Origin: Drosophila pseudoobscura
Taxonomy: Eukaryota; Arthropoda; Insecta; Diptera; Drosophilidae
DNA: 64,000 nt
Assembly: GCF_009870125.1 (NCBI RefSeq)
Contig: NC_046679.1
Location: forward strand, 13,516,001 to 13,580,000
Direction: 5' to 3'
The translations under genes and the position numbers were made by a program. Under the pieces are notes generated by a model that worked only from the letters and a program-made list of their open reading frames with translations, did no database searches and was not told the origin of the DNA. This document shows positions 25,745-38,375 of the stretch, in pieces (position 1 is the first letter of the stretch; every line of letters begins with the position of its first letter).

Positions 25745-25850
25745 ATCGACAAAGTGCCACAACTATCGATAGTTTCATTATGTCATCGATAGCTATCGAA
25801 GAAAATACCTAAATATAATCCGATAAATACTATCAAATACCGTTTCGATA
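25745..25850. promoter_or_regulatory. Cluster of CGATA / TATCGATA sites
   Basis: Within about 105 bases are TATCGATA (25764-25771), the palindrome TCGATAGCTATCGA (25786-25799), a TATCGAC, and further CGATA copies near 25821 and 25846. Known biology: TATCGATA is the DRE bound by DREF, and clustered CGATA is bound by BEAF-32 at boundaries and housekeeping promoters. No start codon of a recognised gene lies beside it. Confidence 0.7.
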
Positions 25851-26324
25851 AAAATACCAACAGCTTAGTGTTGTACAATGCGGAACTTTTTAAGTGCGCA
25901 TTCAAATTAGCCGTTGGTTGTACAACGCCGAATCGAGGCTGTTTTTGCTTTTTTCCTCCAAACGGAACTTGAATTTTAAATCTCTGTAATTGGCAATTAT
26001 TTGTCTATAGCCTGCACCTATTGATACGGCGTCTTTGTTGACAAGGTGAGCTGCTGGTGGTCGCAGATCAGGCCTCCCAGAAATTTGTTTAATAACATAA
26101 TTTGTATTCCTTTCATTGTTTTTCTGTTTCCATTAAGAGGAATGTTTAGCTCCAGCAAATACTTCAGGCATGACAGAGTCTGATTTTGGTTATATGCTCT
26201 GCTCTATAAATAGTATGGTATTGAATAGTATGGTAAATTATTAGCTATAATCAAGATAAGTTAATGTGGAAAACGCGCTACTAAATTGTTTTATTAATGT
26301 CTAAAAAGGCCACGTTATATTCTT

Positions 26325-26968
26325 TCACAGATCCTCCACGAAGGTAAAGTACACATTTGTGGCAGCCTGCGGCTTTTTGTTGAACACCCAGTCGATGAGT
26401 AGCAGATAATCGCCCGTTGGTATAGGGGTTGGCAGCTTTTCAGACCTCAAATAGAAGTCTTTCACCCGCTGTAGGCCCTGAAAAAAGAAACTTGTACAGT
26501 TCCCTAACGAAATACAATACCTTTATGACCCACCACATAAGGACACGTATGATTGATCGTCGAGAACTCCTTGAACAGTTCCCAAACTATGCGAATCAAT
26601 GCACTGTTGCGCCTTCTAATAAACTGGCAGCCATCGAAGTTGACTTTGTACAGCCAGGGCTTGTACCCGTTGGCCCGCTTCATTAGCTGGGCTTTGACAA
26701 ACACATTGTGGACCGGATGGTGCAGCATGGCATCCACATTGAAGCTAACCTTGTTCCGACTAACGGCCCTCAAGCGGCAAACATTGAACTCCACCCAGGA
26801 TTTGTTGTACGATTCGCAGACGGCATTCGTCATCTTGAATATAACAGCGCCCTGAAATGATTCAGATTCAAAATATTACTAATTCCTCGCTCTTCAAATT
26901 CAATTTAATACACTTTGATAATGCTCCAAGAGCAGCAGCAGGAGAAAAATAGTCAGCACTCTCTTCAT
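26325..26968 (-). CDS. Small secreted DUF1091 (MD-2-related-like) protein
   Basis: The exons are 26912-26968, 26534-26851 and 26325-26477, coding for 175 residues. A signal peptide is clear (MKRVLTIFLLLLLLEHYQS). The mature part has the DUF1091 pattern common in insects: FKMTNAVCESYNKSWVEFN, CRLRAVSRNK, NVFVKAQLMKRANGYKPWLY, FDGCQFI, NHTCPYV, then a C-terminal DYLLLIDWVFN strand. The conserved cysteines suggest disulphides. This is a large, fast-evolving fly family with poorly known roles; some members are linked to chemosensory organs or lipid binding. I do not assign a function. Exon 2 has two close GT choices; the GTGGGT donor at 26533 keeps the frame and the CPY motif. It is isolated, with about 4 kb empty upstream. 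Confidence 0.9.
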
Positions 26969-28484
26969 GCCGGCGGAACGGTGTACTATGTGGTATGTTT
27001 AATACGGTCTCCACGCTTTTGTTTGCCCTATATCATCATTTGGATATACACATATGTATATTTATAGACTTTTATCCATTAGCGGGTGATCAATCAATTT
27101 TATTCTCGTTAGCTGACCATTCTGATACCCTTTAGTTTCAGCCGTCCAGAAAACGCTCAATGCACACATGTATACTCGTATTTATTCTAGTTTATTTTAA
27201 GCTCAACCTCGGACAATGTTAAACAATTCATTTAATCTATTAACTATTCAACACTCCTAGTAGATCACAACAATATGGCGCCATAATTTATACGTACCTT
27301 GACTAAGTATTTCCACCTGATCTTTGCGGCCGTCATCGCTTAATTATTATTTAAAAGCTTCTGCATTTTAGTCACAGTGCGTTAACTTGGCTTTTACGAG
27401 GGTGTCCGGGCAGGGGCTCGGGCAGATCTGTCTGTAATTTGGCATTGATCAGATCAGGGAAAGAGTTTTCCCTAAGCCATTACTTGCGAATCTCAGGGCT
27501 CATCTCTTGGCTAATTGTTGCGAAGTGTTCCTCCTTTGATTCTCAAAACTTATGCAATTCATAAATTATTACGCAAAGCAAAAACAAACACCATTAGGCA
27601 GCAGTCGGCAAAAGTCGGAAGTCAAGTTTTAGAGACAAAGTTCAGGGGATTTGGTGGATCTATTTGGTATATTCTCAGTTTAGTCATTGATTTTTTAAAA
27701 GTAATTAAGCAGAAATTGTGGATTCGGCACGGGGTAAGGTGGAGATATAAACCATATGTACATTCATATGTGCATGTAGGGGTTACAATATTTTGCAGTA
27801 ATAATTCATGAGTAAAGTTGAATGTCATGTTGTGTAGTGACAAAGGTCAAGTGATTTGGCGGTTGTGTTTGAGCCATTTCCAGTATCAGTTAGTCAGATT
27901 GATCTCTAAACTGTCTGACTAACTGGCTAAACATTTCCATGTTTTCATTAATGGCTCGTTGCACTGTCAACACCTGTCAACAACAACAACGTCAACAGAG
28001 CGGCATGTCCGTGTCTGCGTCGGGGCCGTGTCGACGTCAGCCATTTGGCCTGCCACTGCCACTGTCGCTGCCACAGACAGAATCACAGTGAGGGGCCAGA
28101 CCCAGAGCCAGAGGCGGAGCCACTTGAGATGCATTTGCTTATCCCCACAGCAAAATTAATAGATTTTATACTTTTTGCTCTGGCACACACACACGAAACC
28201 CAATCAATAAAGCACTCGGAATGCATTTAGCTGAATCGCTTTGGCGACTGGAACTGCTGGGGACTTTATCGCTATCCCGGCCAGCAGCCCGGCTCTGCCC
28301 CAACGAAATCCCAGTCCCCGTACGTACCCCTCCATGAAGATGTTGCTCTATGCAATTCGGTGAGTTGTTGTTTGCACGATTTGTTGCCGTGGCCGACCGT
28401 CTTTGAACCCGCTCTGAATTTCAATGGGCTCCGCTCCGTTCATCCATGTCGGTGTGTTTCAGCCACTCCACTCCACCGCACACA

Positions 28485-28525
<41 letters not shown>

Positions 28526-30900
28526 TCCTTTCCAACCAATGTGCTGGTAATTTTTGCGTTCTATCGTGACTGATATTTTTAAAAGGAGGGGGACTACCGG
28601 GATACCGGGAGCTCGCGTTCAGCCATAAAATAAATCAAGGAGCCTGACACACAAGAGTCAATACTAAATCACGCCAGGAACGGCAAATTACCCACAACTA
28701 GCCGGTAGTGTACATAGTCCTCTCATCGCTCCGAAATCTCCGATAATTATGCAGTGACGAGCGAATTTCGCGTCGACGCGACTTGAGTCGGTGCCCCACC
28801 CGGCTCCCTCCCAACTCACGAAATTTGCCTTGGCAATTACCTTTCGGATTTGCAGCTTCTAGACATTGACTTTGATTTCTTTTGGTTGGCACTTTTGTTA
28901 CTCGTGTACTTGTTTGTTGTTGATTTGTCAGAATTGGGTGCGAATATGGTCAAAAAACCGGAATGACTTGGCAAGTTGCTTTGGCCATTATCACGATGAA
29001 GCTGGGCAATTCTGTGGTTGCAACCATTTAGATGGATTTGATATTTGCCGTTGGATTTAGTTCTTAAGCGAAGGTGGAATGACAAGGTCAACTTTCGCTG
29101 AAACTTTTTATGACACAATGTTATTGGATGCTCAAAAACTGGTTTTTGTTTATTACATTATTTATTATTATTTGCATCATGTCTTGGGAGAATGTCAATT
29201 CATTTGAATATTGAATAATTGCTTTTAATACCAAATTCAAGAAAAAGTTTCAGATCACATTCTCTTGAGTGAGGAATGCATTTAAGAATAAGCAATGCCC
29301 TGAAAGGTAATAAAGGAGTATGATTGACATCCAGAACTACCCAATTAAGATTGGAATGATCTAGAAGAAACCAATTTACATATCGAATTTCGACATATGA
29401 TGACGAGAGTATTTTATTTCGTACTTTGAACTCACAAAATACTTGTTGTACGTAGTAAGAACCCCAATACTTCATTATGCCCCTCACAAAGCCAATGATA
29501 AGTGAATCATGTTGAACGAGTGTTTTGCCAAGTGGTGTCTGGAGGAGAGCTGAACAAGATCGGATCGGCTACAGAAGTGTGCACTTGAGTACCTTTTGAT
29601 GGGGCCATAATTAATATGCACTGATGGACTCGCAAATATTTTTTATTTTCTCTTACTTTATATTTGTCGTTAATGGGCCTTTTGTTTCAAACATCGTTTA
29701 TTACGTAGATTTCGTGTGTTTTGGCTTTTTGGCTTTTGCGTTTGGCACTGGCTTTGTTCGCTGTGAGAAGATACAATGCCAAGATATAGATGGACGGCTA
29801 CAAAACACGCTGGGAATTACGTGATTGATGGCGGACCTGTGATACAAGTACAAAACAGAAACAACAACAACAACAACAACATTTAGAACCGAACAAGTGA
29901 ATACCCACTGTAGAATGCTTATGCATTGATATATTATAAGCAGACGCATACGTAGATACGTATATACAAAATCAGTGAAATCTTGTCGCGTCTAAAAAGG
30001 AAAATCACACAGCAAATGCAAAATTTATGAGCGAACTACGTCGAACGACGTCTCCGGGCGAACGGTGCAGGCATACCAAGTAGGATTGGGCCTGAACGGA
30101 TGTGGATTGCACTGGCGATGACTCAATTTAAGGTCCGTGTAGGTTCAGCTCCTCCTTTCCGCACAGGCCACACAGATCAAATGTGAGCAGGTCTGGGCTT
30201 GGGTTGGGGTTGAAGTTCTGAAGTTGAAGTTCAAGTTGAGCAGGATAAGCAGTTCATAAATTTTCCATAGCTAATTCTACCCTGTAATGGTGGGACAGAA
30301 GGGTGTATTTGTGAAGTAATGTGTAAGATAAAGAAATAAGTGATTCTATCCAGATCCAGTATCCATCCAAGAGTATGTCCATACAGCTATAGTATGTACA
30401 ATTTGTTGGAGATTTTCTAGACATGTATATATATGTGTGTGGTAGAGTATCTTAATGCCCATACTACTTTACGATAATGAATAAAAACAATGAGTTTTTC
30501 TTTGGCAGCATCCCTTTTCCTTTCATGTAAAGAGTTTAGATAAATTTTCCTTATTTTTCTGGTATCCTTTATCAAATATTCTGGGATACTCTGTATTCCA
30601 ACCCAACCCAGACCCCCAATACGACTTTTACTGCCGCTGTCGATATTTCTGCTGCTGCTGCTGCGCGCTCTCGCTGGCCGCCTACTAAAAACGCTGCGCT
30701 TGCGCTGCAGTCAACGCTGACGGCGCTGCTGCGACTGTGGAGCCACCGACTGTGGAGCGAACCGCCTAACCGCCGAACCGCCGTCATCATCGGGCGTCAT
30801 CAGGTGTTGTGGTTTTTGCAAGCCGCGCTCGAGCTGAGTCTGCTTTCGTCTGCCTAGGAGCGCGGTTCTGGAACGCGTAACGTCGATCGTCGCTCGTCGC
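26969..30900. other. Intergenic region without recognised gene
   Basis: About 3.9 kb is AT-rich and contains the CA microsatellite at 28479-28523 and (CAA)n near 29862-29882. Open frames are short and not gene-like. The composition changes sharply at about 30600, where CG-rich CTG/CGC sequence leads into the promoter-like region. Confidence 0.6.
28479..28523. repeat. (CA)n microsatellite
   Basis: About 45 bases of CA dinucleotide with one interruption. It is the longest such run in the window. Confidence 0.95.
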
Positions 30901-31357
30901 TCGTACTCTCAGTCGTACTCCTCTCGTTGTCTGGAAAATTCCTAGTTGGTTTTTCAAACTCGGGACCCCACTTGGATCGGTTCGGATCAGTGCGCGCGCG
31001 CTCACCCCTTTAGTACGACTCAAGCTCTCCAACCAGTTTTGAAAATTTTTTGGCATTGCCTGCCGCAATTTTGGAATCGCGTTTTTTCGATACTACTTAG
31101 AGATTGTGCAACATTGCGTGCGGCAAGAGCGTAAAAACCGTTTGACAAAGTTTCGAAAGTGAACAGACCCAAAATTTCCAAAACAAAAAACATTGTTTGT
31201 ATCCATTACCCCCCCCGCCGCACATAAATACGGAAACCGAAACACGAGAGGAAGATTCCTAGTGGCAGATTAACGAAGCCTACAATTTGTTTAGCCTTTG
31301 TCGAAATCCATTCCGTCGGTGGGCGTGGGATCTCGACGGCAGCGAGCGAGTAAATCG
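30900..31357 (+). promoter_or_regulatory. Candidate promoter and noncoding first exon of the FAR gene
   Basis: The region is CG-richer than its flanks, carries repeated CGTCGCTCGT units and two initiator-like sites (TCAGTC at 30909-30914, TCAGTG at 30987-30992), and ends in a strong donor CG|GTGAGT at 31357/31358. The next gene downstream on the plus strand begins with an acceptor in its 5' UTR at 56430/56431, so it needs an upstream exon. This is the best candidate in the window. The link is inferred, and other upstream exons are possible. Confidence 0.45.
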
Positions 31358-34300
31358 GTGAGTCTTGAATTACCTGGGATTGGATTATACCAATCTGCTC
31401 TCGTACTCGTATTCGTACTCGTATGACAAATGCTATTACTATTACTATTACGTACGACAACGGCTTTCTAAAAAATACCCAAAAACGAGTTGAATTCGCT
31501 CTGGCAAGGAGAGACCAACAACACCAACGCCAACGCCAACAGCTACACACAGCACTCGTACAGCCCCAAAAATATGTGTGAAATTTCATTGAATTTCCCA
31601 AATTTTATACACAAACACCGCAATTGGGAAATACTCGAAACTCATTGTTTCGCCTATGCAACGAGAGTTTCGGCTACAAAGAATCGATAATCACACACGG
31701 TCTCGAGTATTACACTATTTTGTTTATGCGAAACGAGTTTCAATGAGCCCAACCCACAGAAACGCGATTGGGTTGGATGAAGGCACCAATTTCTGGGTCA
31801 TACGAACTGCTTATTCGGATCAATATCTAAATGATCGGGTGGCGGTGTGGGTATTGGAAGAAATAAGATCAAACTACAAATTGGTGGGTTTTTCAGTGGT
31901 TTAATTGAAATTTGTCACGCTTCAGACTGTTGTTTAATATTTGTAATAATTCTTTACATTAAAAACGTTTAAAGCGAGAAATCATGGGGGTACTCCATTT
32001 TCTGGTTCAATTTTGATTTATACTTGTACAGCTTTAAATACATTTAAATGTAGAGCAAACACAGACACTGCTTTCGAATTTAAATATATAATTTACAGAG
32101 ATTCAATCAATTAATTGAAAAAAGGTAAAATAAAAACGATACAAATTTACATTTATTTTAAAAAGGATCATATTACTGAGTATTGCAAGAGCTATTTTCA
32201 GGTGAAATATATACCTCCTATAGCACTTAGCACTTCAGTATGGAAAGTTTTGATAAATTCTGGAATCTGAAATGTGAAACAATCGGCAATCAACCGCTCG
32301 AACCTTCCAGCAATTAGTTTATAAATTCTAAACTTGGCACGGAAAAAAACTCACTTGTCATTCAGTGGCATTCAGACAGTACGTATACGTAGTCCCTCGC
32401 TGACAACTCTTTAATTATTGCATATGAAATCCCTGCTAAATTTCATGTCATAGCAATTCAATTAATTCGCAATTTATCAAAATATAGCACTCGCACCACA
32501 CCAGCACCAGCCGTGCCAGCGCCACCCGTGCCGTGGCTGTGATTTTGGATTGTCAGTGTGGAGGCTATTCGGATATTCGGATATTCGGGCAGTCCAGCAT
32601 CCAACATATTTCATTTGTCCACCACAAACAACCGAACTCGGATCTGGGGGCCGCGAGGCGTCAAGCGAAAAATAATCGATGATGTGCCTGGGCACAATGC
32701 AAACATTGAATCAAAGTCAAATAGCATTAAACTTTTTGAACTGTGGGGAGCGGAAAGAAGGAAAAAATGAAATAATAATAAAAGTTTGCTCTCTCCTTGG
32801 AAGAGGCGTGAAAAACACACACACAAAAAATGAGGGGGAGTTCCCCTCACAGGAGGATTCGTTGGGGATTGGGACATTGCAGTTTTTTGGTCCCCTTTTC
32901 TCCATTTTTTTTTTTGGTTCTTTTTAGGAATGAGCGCAACGTAGCGCAAATATTTGACAAATCCCGCGAAAAGTCTGCTTATGTTGTCACCTCGGTGGCA
33001 TCCTCTCTGTGCTCTTCCAGGGATGTTGCAGGGGCACTCTGCCACCGGCACTGGCACTGGCACTGGCCCAGCGCCAGTCATACTGATTAGGATTTTCCGG
33101 AAGCTTTTGGCTGCCGGCGACAGTTGCGTTGCACCGTGGAGAACTTTAAGTGCTCGACAATGTACCGTGCCATGCGGGCCATTTGCATGCGAAAATCAAA
33201 AACTAAATTTGCATTCACATATCGAGGTGTAGTATATATTTCGCACCTTACCCTACACTCGTACCCGTATCCCTTCTGTGTCTCCTGCGCATTGCAGTTT
33301 TCATTTCGTTTGTTGTTTATGCAATTTGCGAGCTACGCGGCGAATGCCAAAGAAAACCAATGCCCAGACGCTCTGCTAACGAGTGCAGGCGCGTGTCTGT
33401 ATCTTGTGGATGCGCCTCACCTGAGCACCGTCGATCCATACGAACGTAAATGCGCCAATTTGTATGCAAGCAGCATTAATCGGGTAATCCGGCAGCGATG
33501 CATTGCACTCGAGAGTCGAAGGCGGGAGACGGTAGCACAGCCAGAGCCAGGCCCAGACCCAGACCCAGCGTCAGAGAAGGAACCCACCCCAGAGCCAGGC
33601 CAGAGCCGGGCCAGAGTCGGGCCAAAAGTTACGTGAGATGTGGAATTGTATGAAATTGATTTGCAATCGATAAATGCGCGAATATTGCCATGCAGCTTCG
33701 ACTTGGCCAGTGCCAAAGCAGCTCTTGGCCACTTTTCATTTGCCATTTGCCTCCTTCTTACGGGTGCACAAAACATGCTTGTATTGTATATTGTATTTGG
33801 TATGCGATGCCTCGAGACCTAAGCAATGAGCTATGCATAAATATCTCTATTTTCTTGGCCCTGAATCTGCCTGAGAACATCTTAATTCAAAAGTGGTTGG
33901 CGGCTAAAGAATTGGCTTGTGAATCGAGCTGTAATTATGCTCATAAGATTGTCTGTACATCCAAGGGAATTTATATATGATAAATACTCTGATAAAATAA
34001 ACAAATTATAAGCTAACGGCTGACAAAAATGGACCAAAATTGTTAGGCAATCCCATATTTTTCATTTAATTTTTGTAATTATATTTTGGGAGAGTAATTC
34101 TGATGTGTTTCATATGACTCTTATTAAATATTCAACTGCTGCTGTGCGATATAATTTCAAAATTCCAGCTACATATTTGAGAGGCTCTTTAGACAGACGG
34201 ACAGACATTTGATCTAAATTGAATTGATTTAATTATGGGTTAACAGAAACAGATAAATGTGATTCCAGTTCTAAAAAAAAGAAAAATATAAATATATGTA

Positions 34301-36052
34301 TATGTATGTATATTGCACGTAAAGTGTTTTCCAATTTGTTTCTTCCAACTTTATTTCATTCGATGTAAATCGATGCACTTACTACACATTTTTTTTCTTT
34401 TGAATGCAATTGTGTGCAAGTATATATGTGTGTGTGTGTGTGTTCGTGCCCGCTTTGTGCTGCAAAAATTGAAAAATCAAACACAAGGAAAACCACTCGA
34501 GATTTAGCAGCAACAGCCAGAGCCACAACCAGAGCCACAACCAGAGCCAGAGCCAGCAGTAGCCATAGCCACTGACAAGGTCAGCACTTTGGCTTTTATT
34601 TGGGGTCTGGCGGTTGTCGCATTCTAAGCAAATCGCTGGATCGTTCAGAGTGCTACGGCATCGTTGAGCGAACGAACGTGAAACGTTGGCTGAATTGTCG
34701 AATCGTGGCCCGGCCGTAATATTAATCTTAGTTGGCTGAAACCTGGCTGGCTTCTTGTTAGATGTGGCGTTGTTTTTGCGGTTGCAACTTTGGCAGTAAC
34801 AAGTGTTTAATTGCAATAAATGCACCTGAATGCCTTGACTGTGTGTGCCTCGTCTCTGAGCTTGAGCTTGGGCCTGGCTCCGGGTCTGGGTTTGGGTTTG
34901 GGTTTGGGCTTGGGTCTTGGGCAAGTCATTCTGGTTCTGCCACTGACTTCTGAATGAAGAGCCAGCAACAGAGCCAGAACCAGCTGGTCACTTCTTGGCC
35001 ATTGCCAAGCGAAAGGTTAAAGCCATTCGACTGGCCAGACGTGGGGTAAACGGCGCACGTAATATTGCCAACGTTTTCGCTTTTCTTTGCGGCTATTTCG
35101 GTTCGCTTTTGGCCTAATGTTTGTCAACGTTTCGGCCCAATTAAGGCCGGCCTGCACACTTAGACATTAACTCGGGCCCTGTACATCCTGCAACGGCTTT
35201 TTAATTATGCATGTCGCTATGAAACCATCATTGACGGCTAAAGGTTTGCCAAGCCAAAAGGTTTGCCCTGCCATCACAGCCAACTGGGTCATTACCATGG
35301 TCTGGCCCGGCTTTGATCTCCGGCCAAGTGCTGCTGGTCCGGTAAGCCGCCAACGCCAACGCCAACGCCGACGCCGCACAGATGTGGCCGTAAAAGACTT
35401 ACTTGAACAGGTTATAAAGCAAGTGAATTGTCTTGAATGTAATGTGCCATAAAGACATAAATTAGAGTTTGGCCAAGACCAAGCGCAGACGAGGTGGCCT
35501 AGACCGGGCAGATGCCCGGCTCTTGTTTAGGGGGGTTACATTATGGAGTGGCACTTAACCTTCAATCAGGCAGAAGGTCTGCACTCTGGGATATTTAAGG
35601 GGGAGACGGGGAGATTGGAACTACTTTTGACTTAAGGAAGTGTGCGAGAGAGAATCTTGAGGGATCAGCCAGAACCCGTGTTCAATTGCATTGAAAAACA
35701 TATCAATTAGGAAATCTCTGGCAATACGTGTTCACTAATTTCATTAGATCTCGAAATAAATCGACTCATTGAGACCTAAGTTCTGTAGTTGCGTTTCCTC
35801 CTTAACTTTCGGCAAGTCATTTACAAGCCAAGCGGCCATGCACATGGAACAATGATTTGCATGATTTGGCAGGCAATAAACTGTAAGATGTGGCATTCAA
35901 TTTCAATCGGAAGTCACGCATGCCACACAGCCACAGACACAGTACAGCAGTCGGTGCCTCAAGTTGCTTGCAACTTCCTAAAGCGATCATGCGGAACCGC
36001 CTGCCACTTGCCTACTCCTCGCCTCCCACCGAATGAGTCACTGAATGGAGAG

Positions 36053-36079
36053 TCGATTCGATTCGATTCGATTCGACTC
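36053..36079. repeat. (ATTCG)n microsatellite
   Basis: Five pentamer units, GATTCGATTCG-type, with a final variant ACTCG. Confidence 0.85.
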
Positions 36080-38342
36080 GGAGTCAGAGTGCGTGAAAAT
36101 GAGTAATAAAGGAAACATTGCCACAAATTGATGCACTACGCGGTGCTACCTTTAATTAAATTATTAATTATGTACCTTAATGAATGCATAATTGAATAAT
36201 AAACTACGTGCACACGCCTCCGCATATCGCCCTGCCCCAGTGGGGCAACTACGTGGAATGGAGTGGGAGTGCCACAATTGTTCTACTGCTGTGGAATTAT
36301 TCGGTTCTTTTTTTAAATTTTTTTTTGCTGTTAACTGTTAACCTTTTAACTTTTGTTCAGGCCGGACCGGACAGGACTGGACCAATGCGATCCCGAACCG
36401 ATTCGAGCCGAAGCGAACCGATGTTTCGCGTAGTAAACATAAGTTGGGGCTCATTAAGTAATCACATGGAATATTCCCGCAGCCAATTAAACCAGAAAGC
36501 CGCAACGTTGGCAGCCAGCAGATGGATGAACAGGAAGGGCAGACAGGCACAGGGACATGGACAGGGACGGGCATGCATCCACACTGAGATGGATAGACAA
36601 CATCGCTCAGTGGAGGATACAGATACTCGCACATACACATGTGCATGTGCATATTCGTAGAGATACGGTTACAGTAACAGATACAGATGCATACAGACGC
36701 CCAGATACAATTAAATTCGATTCAGGAAGCATTTATGCAGTTTGCATATGTTGTACATACATACGACTCGGTTTGCTTTTGGCCAGTGAAAGGCACTATA
36801 CACACACACACAGACACACACACCACAGACACAGACACATACACACACCCCACATATCATGGAATGGAAAAAACCTATAAAACTGCAACCGAATCTTCTT
36901 TGATGGGAAATTGTTTAAATGCATCGAAAATAAATAAAAGGAATTTCTTTGAAAGTTTAACTGATGCCAGGGATTACTACTTTGACTGAACTTTGAACCT
37001 ACTCAACCAGTGAGGGGATCTGCGCTGGCATTAAGCTTACACTGCGAATATTCATACATATAAATTATAAATGTATAAATGTGAACAGGCATGCAATGGT
37101 ATTCCGTTCTTTATACCATTTTTTTATTGAAAGTAAAACAATTTAAGCCCTAAGTTCATTCTGCTCACGTATTAGGCTTACGATAGGGAACTTCATGATG
37201 AGATGTCCATCTAATCGGTATACTACTTGCAAAACAAATCAGATCATGTTTATTTTGTTCACTTATAACTATAGATCTAACTAGAGGAGAGGTTCTTCGG
37301 GCCAACCCCCGGCTCACTCGCTAAGCTCGGTCGCGTCGACATGACTAAAATATCGGACAGCGACCAAAAACTTTCTCTATGTTATATAGAGATACAGATA
37401 AACTTTGGGACTTTGAAATAAGACTTCTACAGATCAAACATCTGTTCTAAAATGACCTTTATAGAGCCATCTAATAGAAGATTACGTGACCTACTTGCCA
37501 ACACTATTATCAACAGTATTGAATAAATTTTCTTGTGTCGAGTGTTCCCAGTAAAATATCAAGGAAATGGAATATCTAAATACCACCAAATCATACAAAT
37601 ATCAAATAAATGGGGCTGCTCGCTCTCCGAATATCTGTCATTAAACCCGTTTCGTCAAATATCAGTCCATTATTGTACATACAAATATCAAGTCGGAGAG
37701 AAGCCTAAATCCTTTGTTGTTGCCGTCGCCAATGCTAATGTTGTGCATTTGTAATGAGGCAGCATTAGAGCAATCAGCTGGTGTTGGTTGCGTTGGATAC
37801 CTGTTCCTGTGGCCTGGTGCCTGGTGCCTAGTGCCCCACTGGGGCTGGAGCTGGAGCTGCTCCTTACACCCCCTTTCTGGTGGTTGCACCACACTAGGCA
37901 ATGCTGTAAAAACAATTTACAGACAGTTTTCAGTGTTTCAATCAAACAGGTTTGACATAATTTCAGCCTCTGCAGCAGCAGCAGCCCCACGAAAATGTTG
38001 CCAATCGGACAATCACAGGGGTAGAGGCAGACGGACAGGCGCGTCATGCGGGGACGGGTTTTCCAGACGTTGATAAACTGGCCAGCCGATCCAATCCGTT
38101 CCCGTGAGCTGTCCAGAGTGCAATCCGTTCCACACGCAGTTCCAGTTGCAGTTGCACGAGTGCAATGCTGTGCGGTGGCTAGAGTCTGGCTATTTAGCCT
38201 GGCGGGCATAAGCTATTTGTATCTCACAGATACTCGTGCACAGATACACGGCTTACGAAGCATTTTACATTGCTGCCTTACTTCGTGGGGGATTTTCGGT
38301 TTGTTTGCACAACTCATACGACAGTCGCCAGTAGAGTACCCG

Positions 38343-38375
38343 CCTGCCACCCCCTGCCACCCCCTGCCACCCCGT
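38343..38375. repeat. Three tandem 11-bp CTGCCACCCCC units
   Basis: Near-perfect tandem units, with the last ending CCCCGTG. Confidence 0.85.

Noticed and set aside
33124-33636. A 170-codon open frame in the non-coding domain
   Set aside because: Its second half is read from the CCAGAG/CCAGAC hexamer array (PEPGPDPDP) and the first half resembles no protein family I know. No splice or promoter context.
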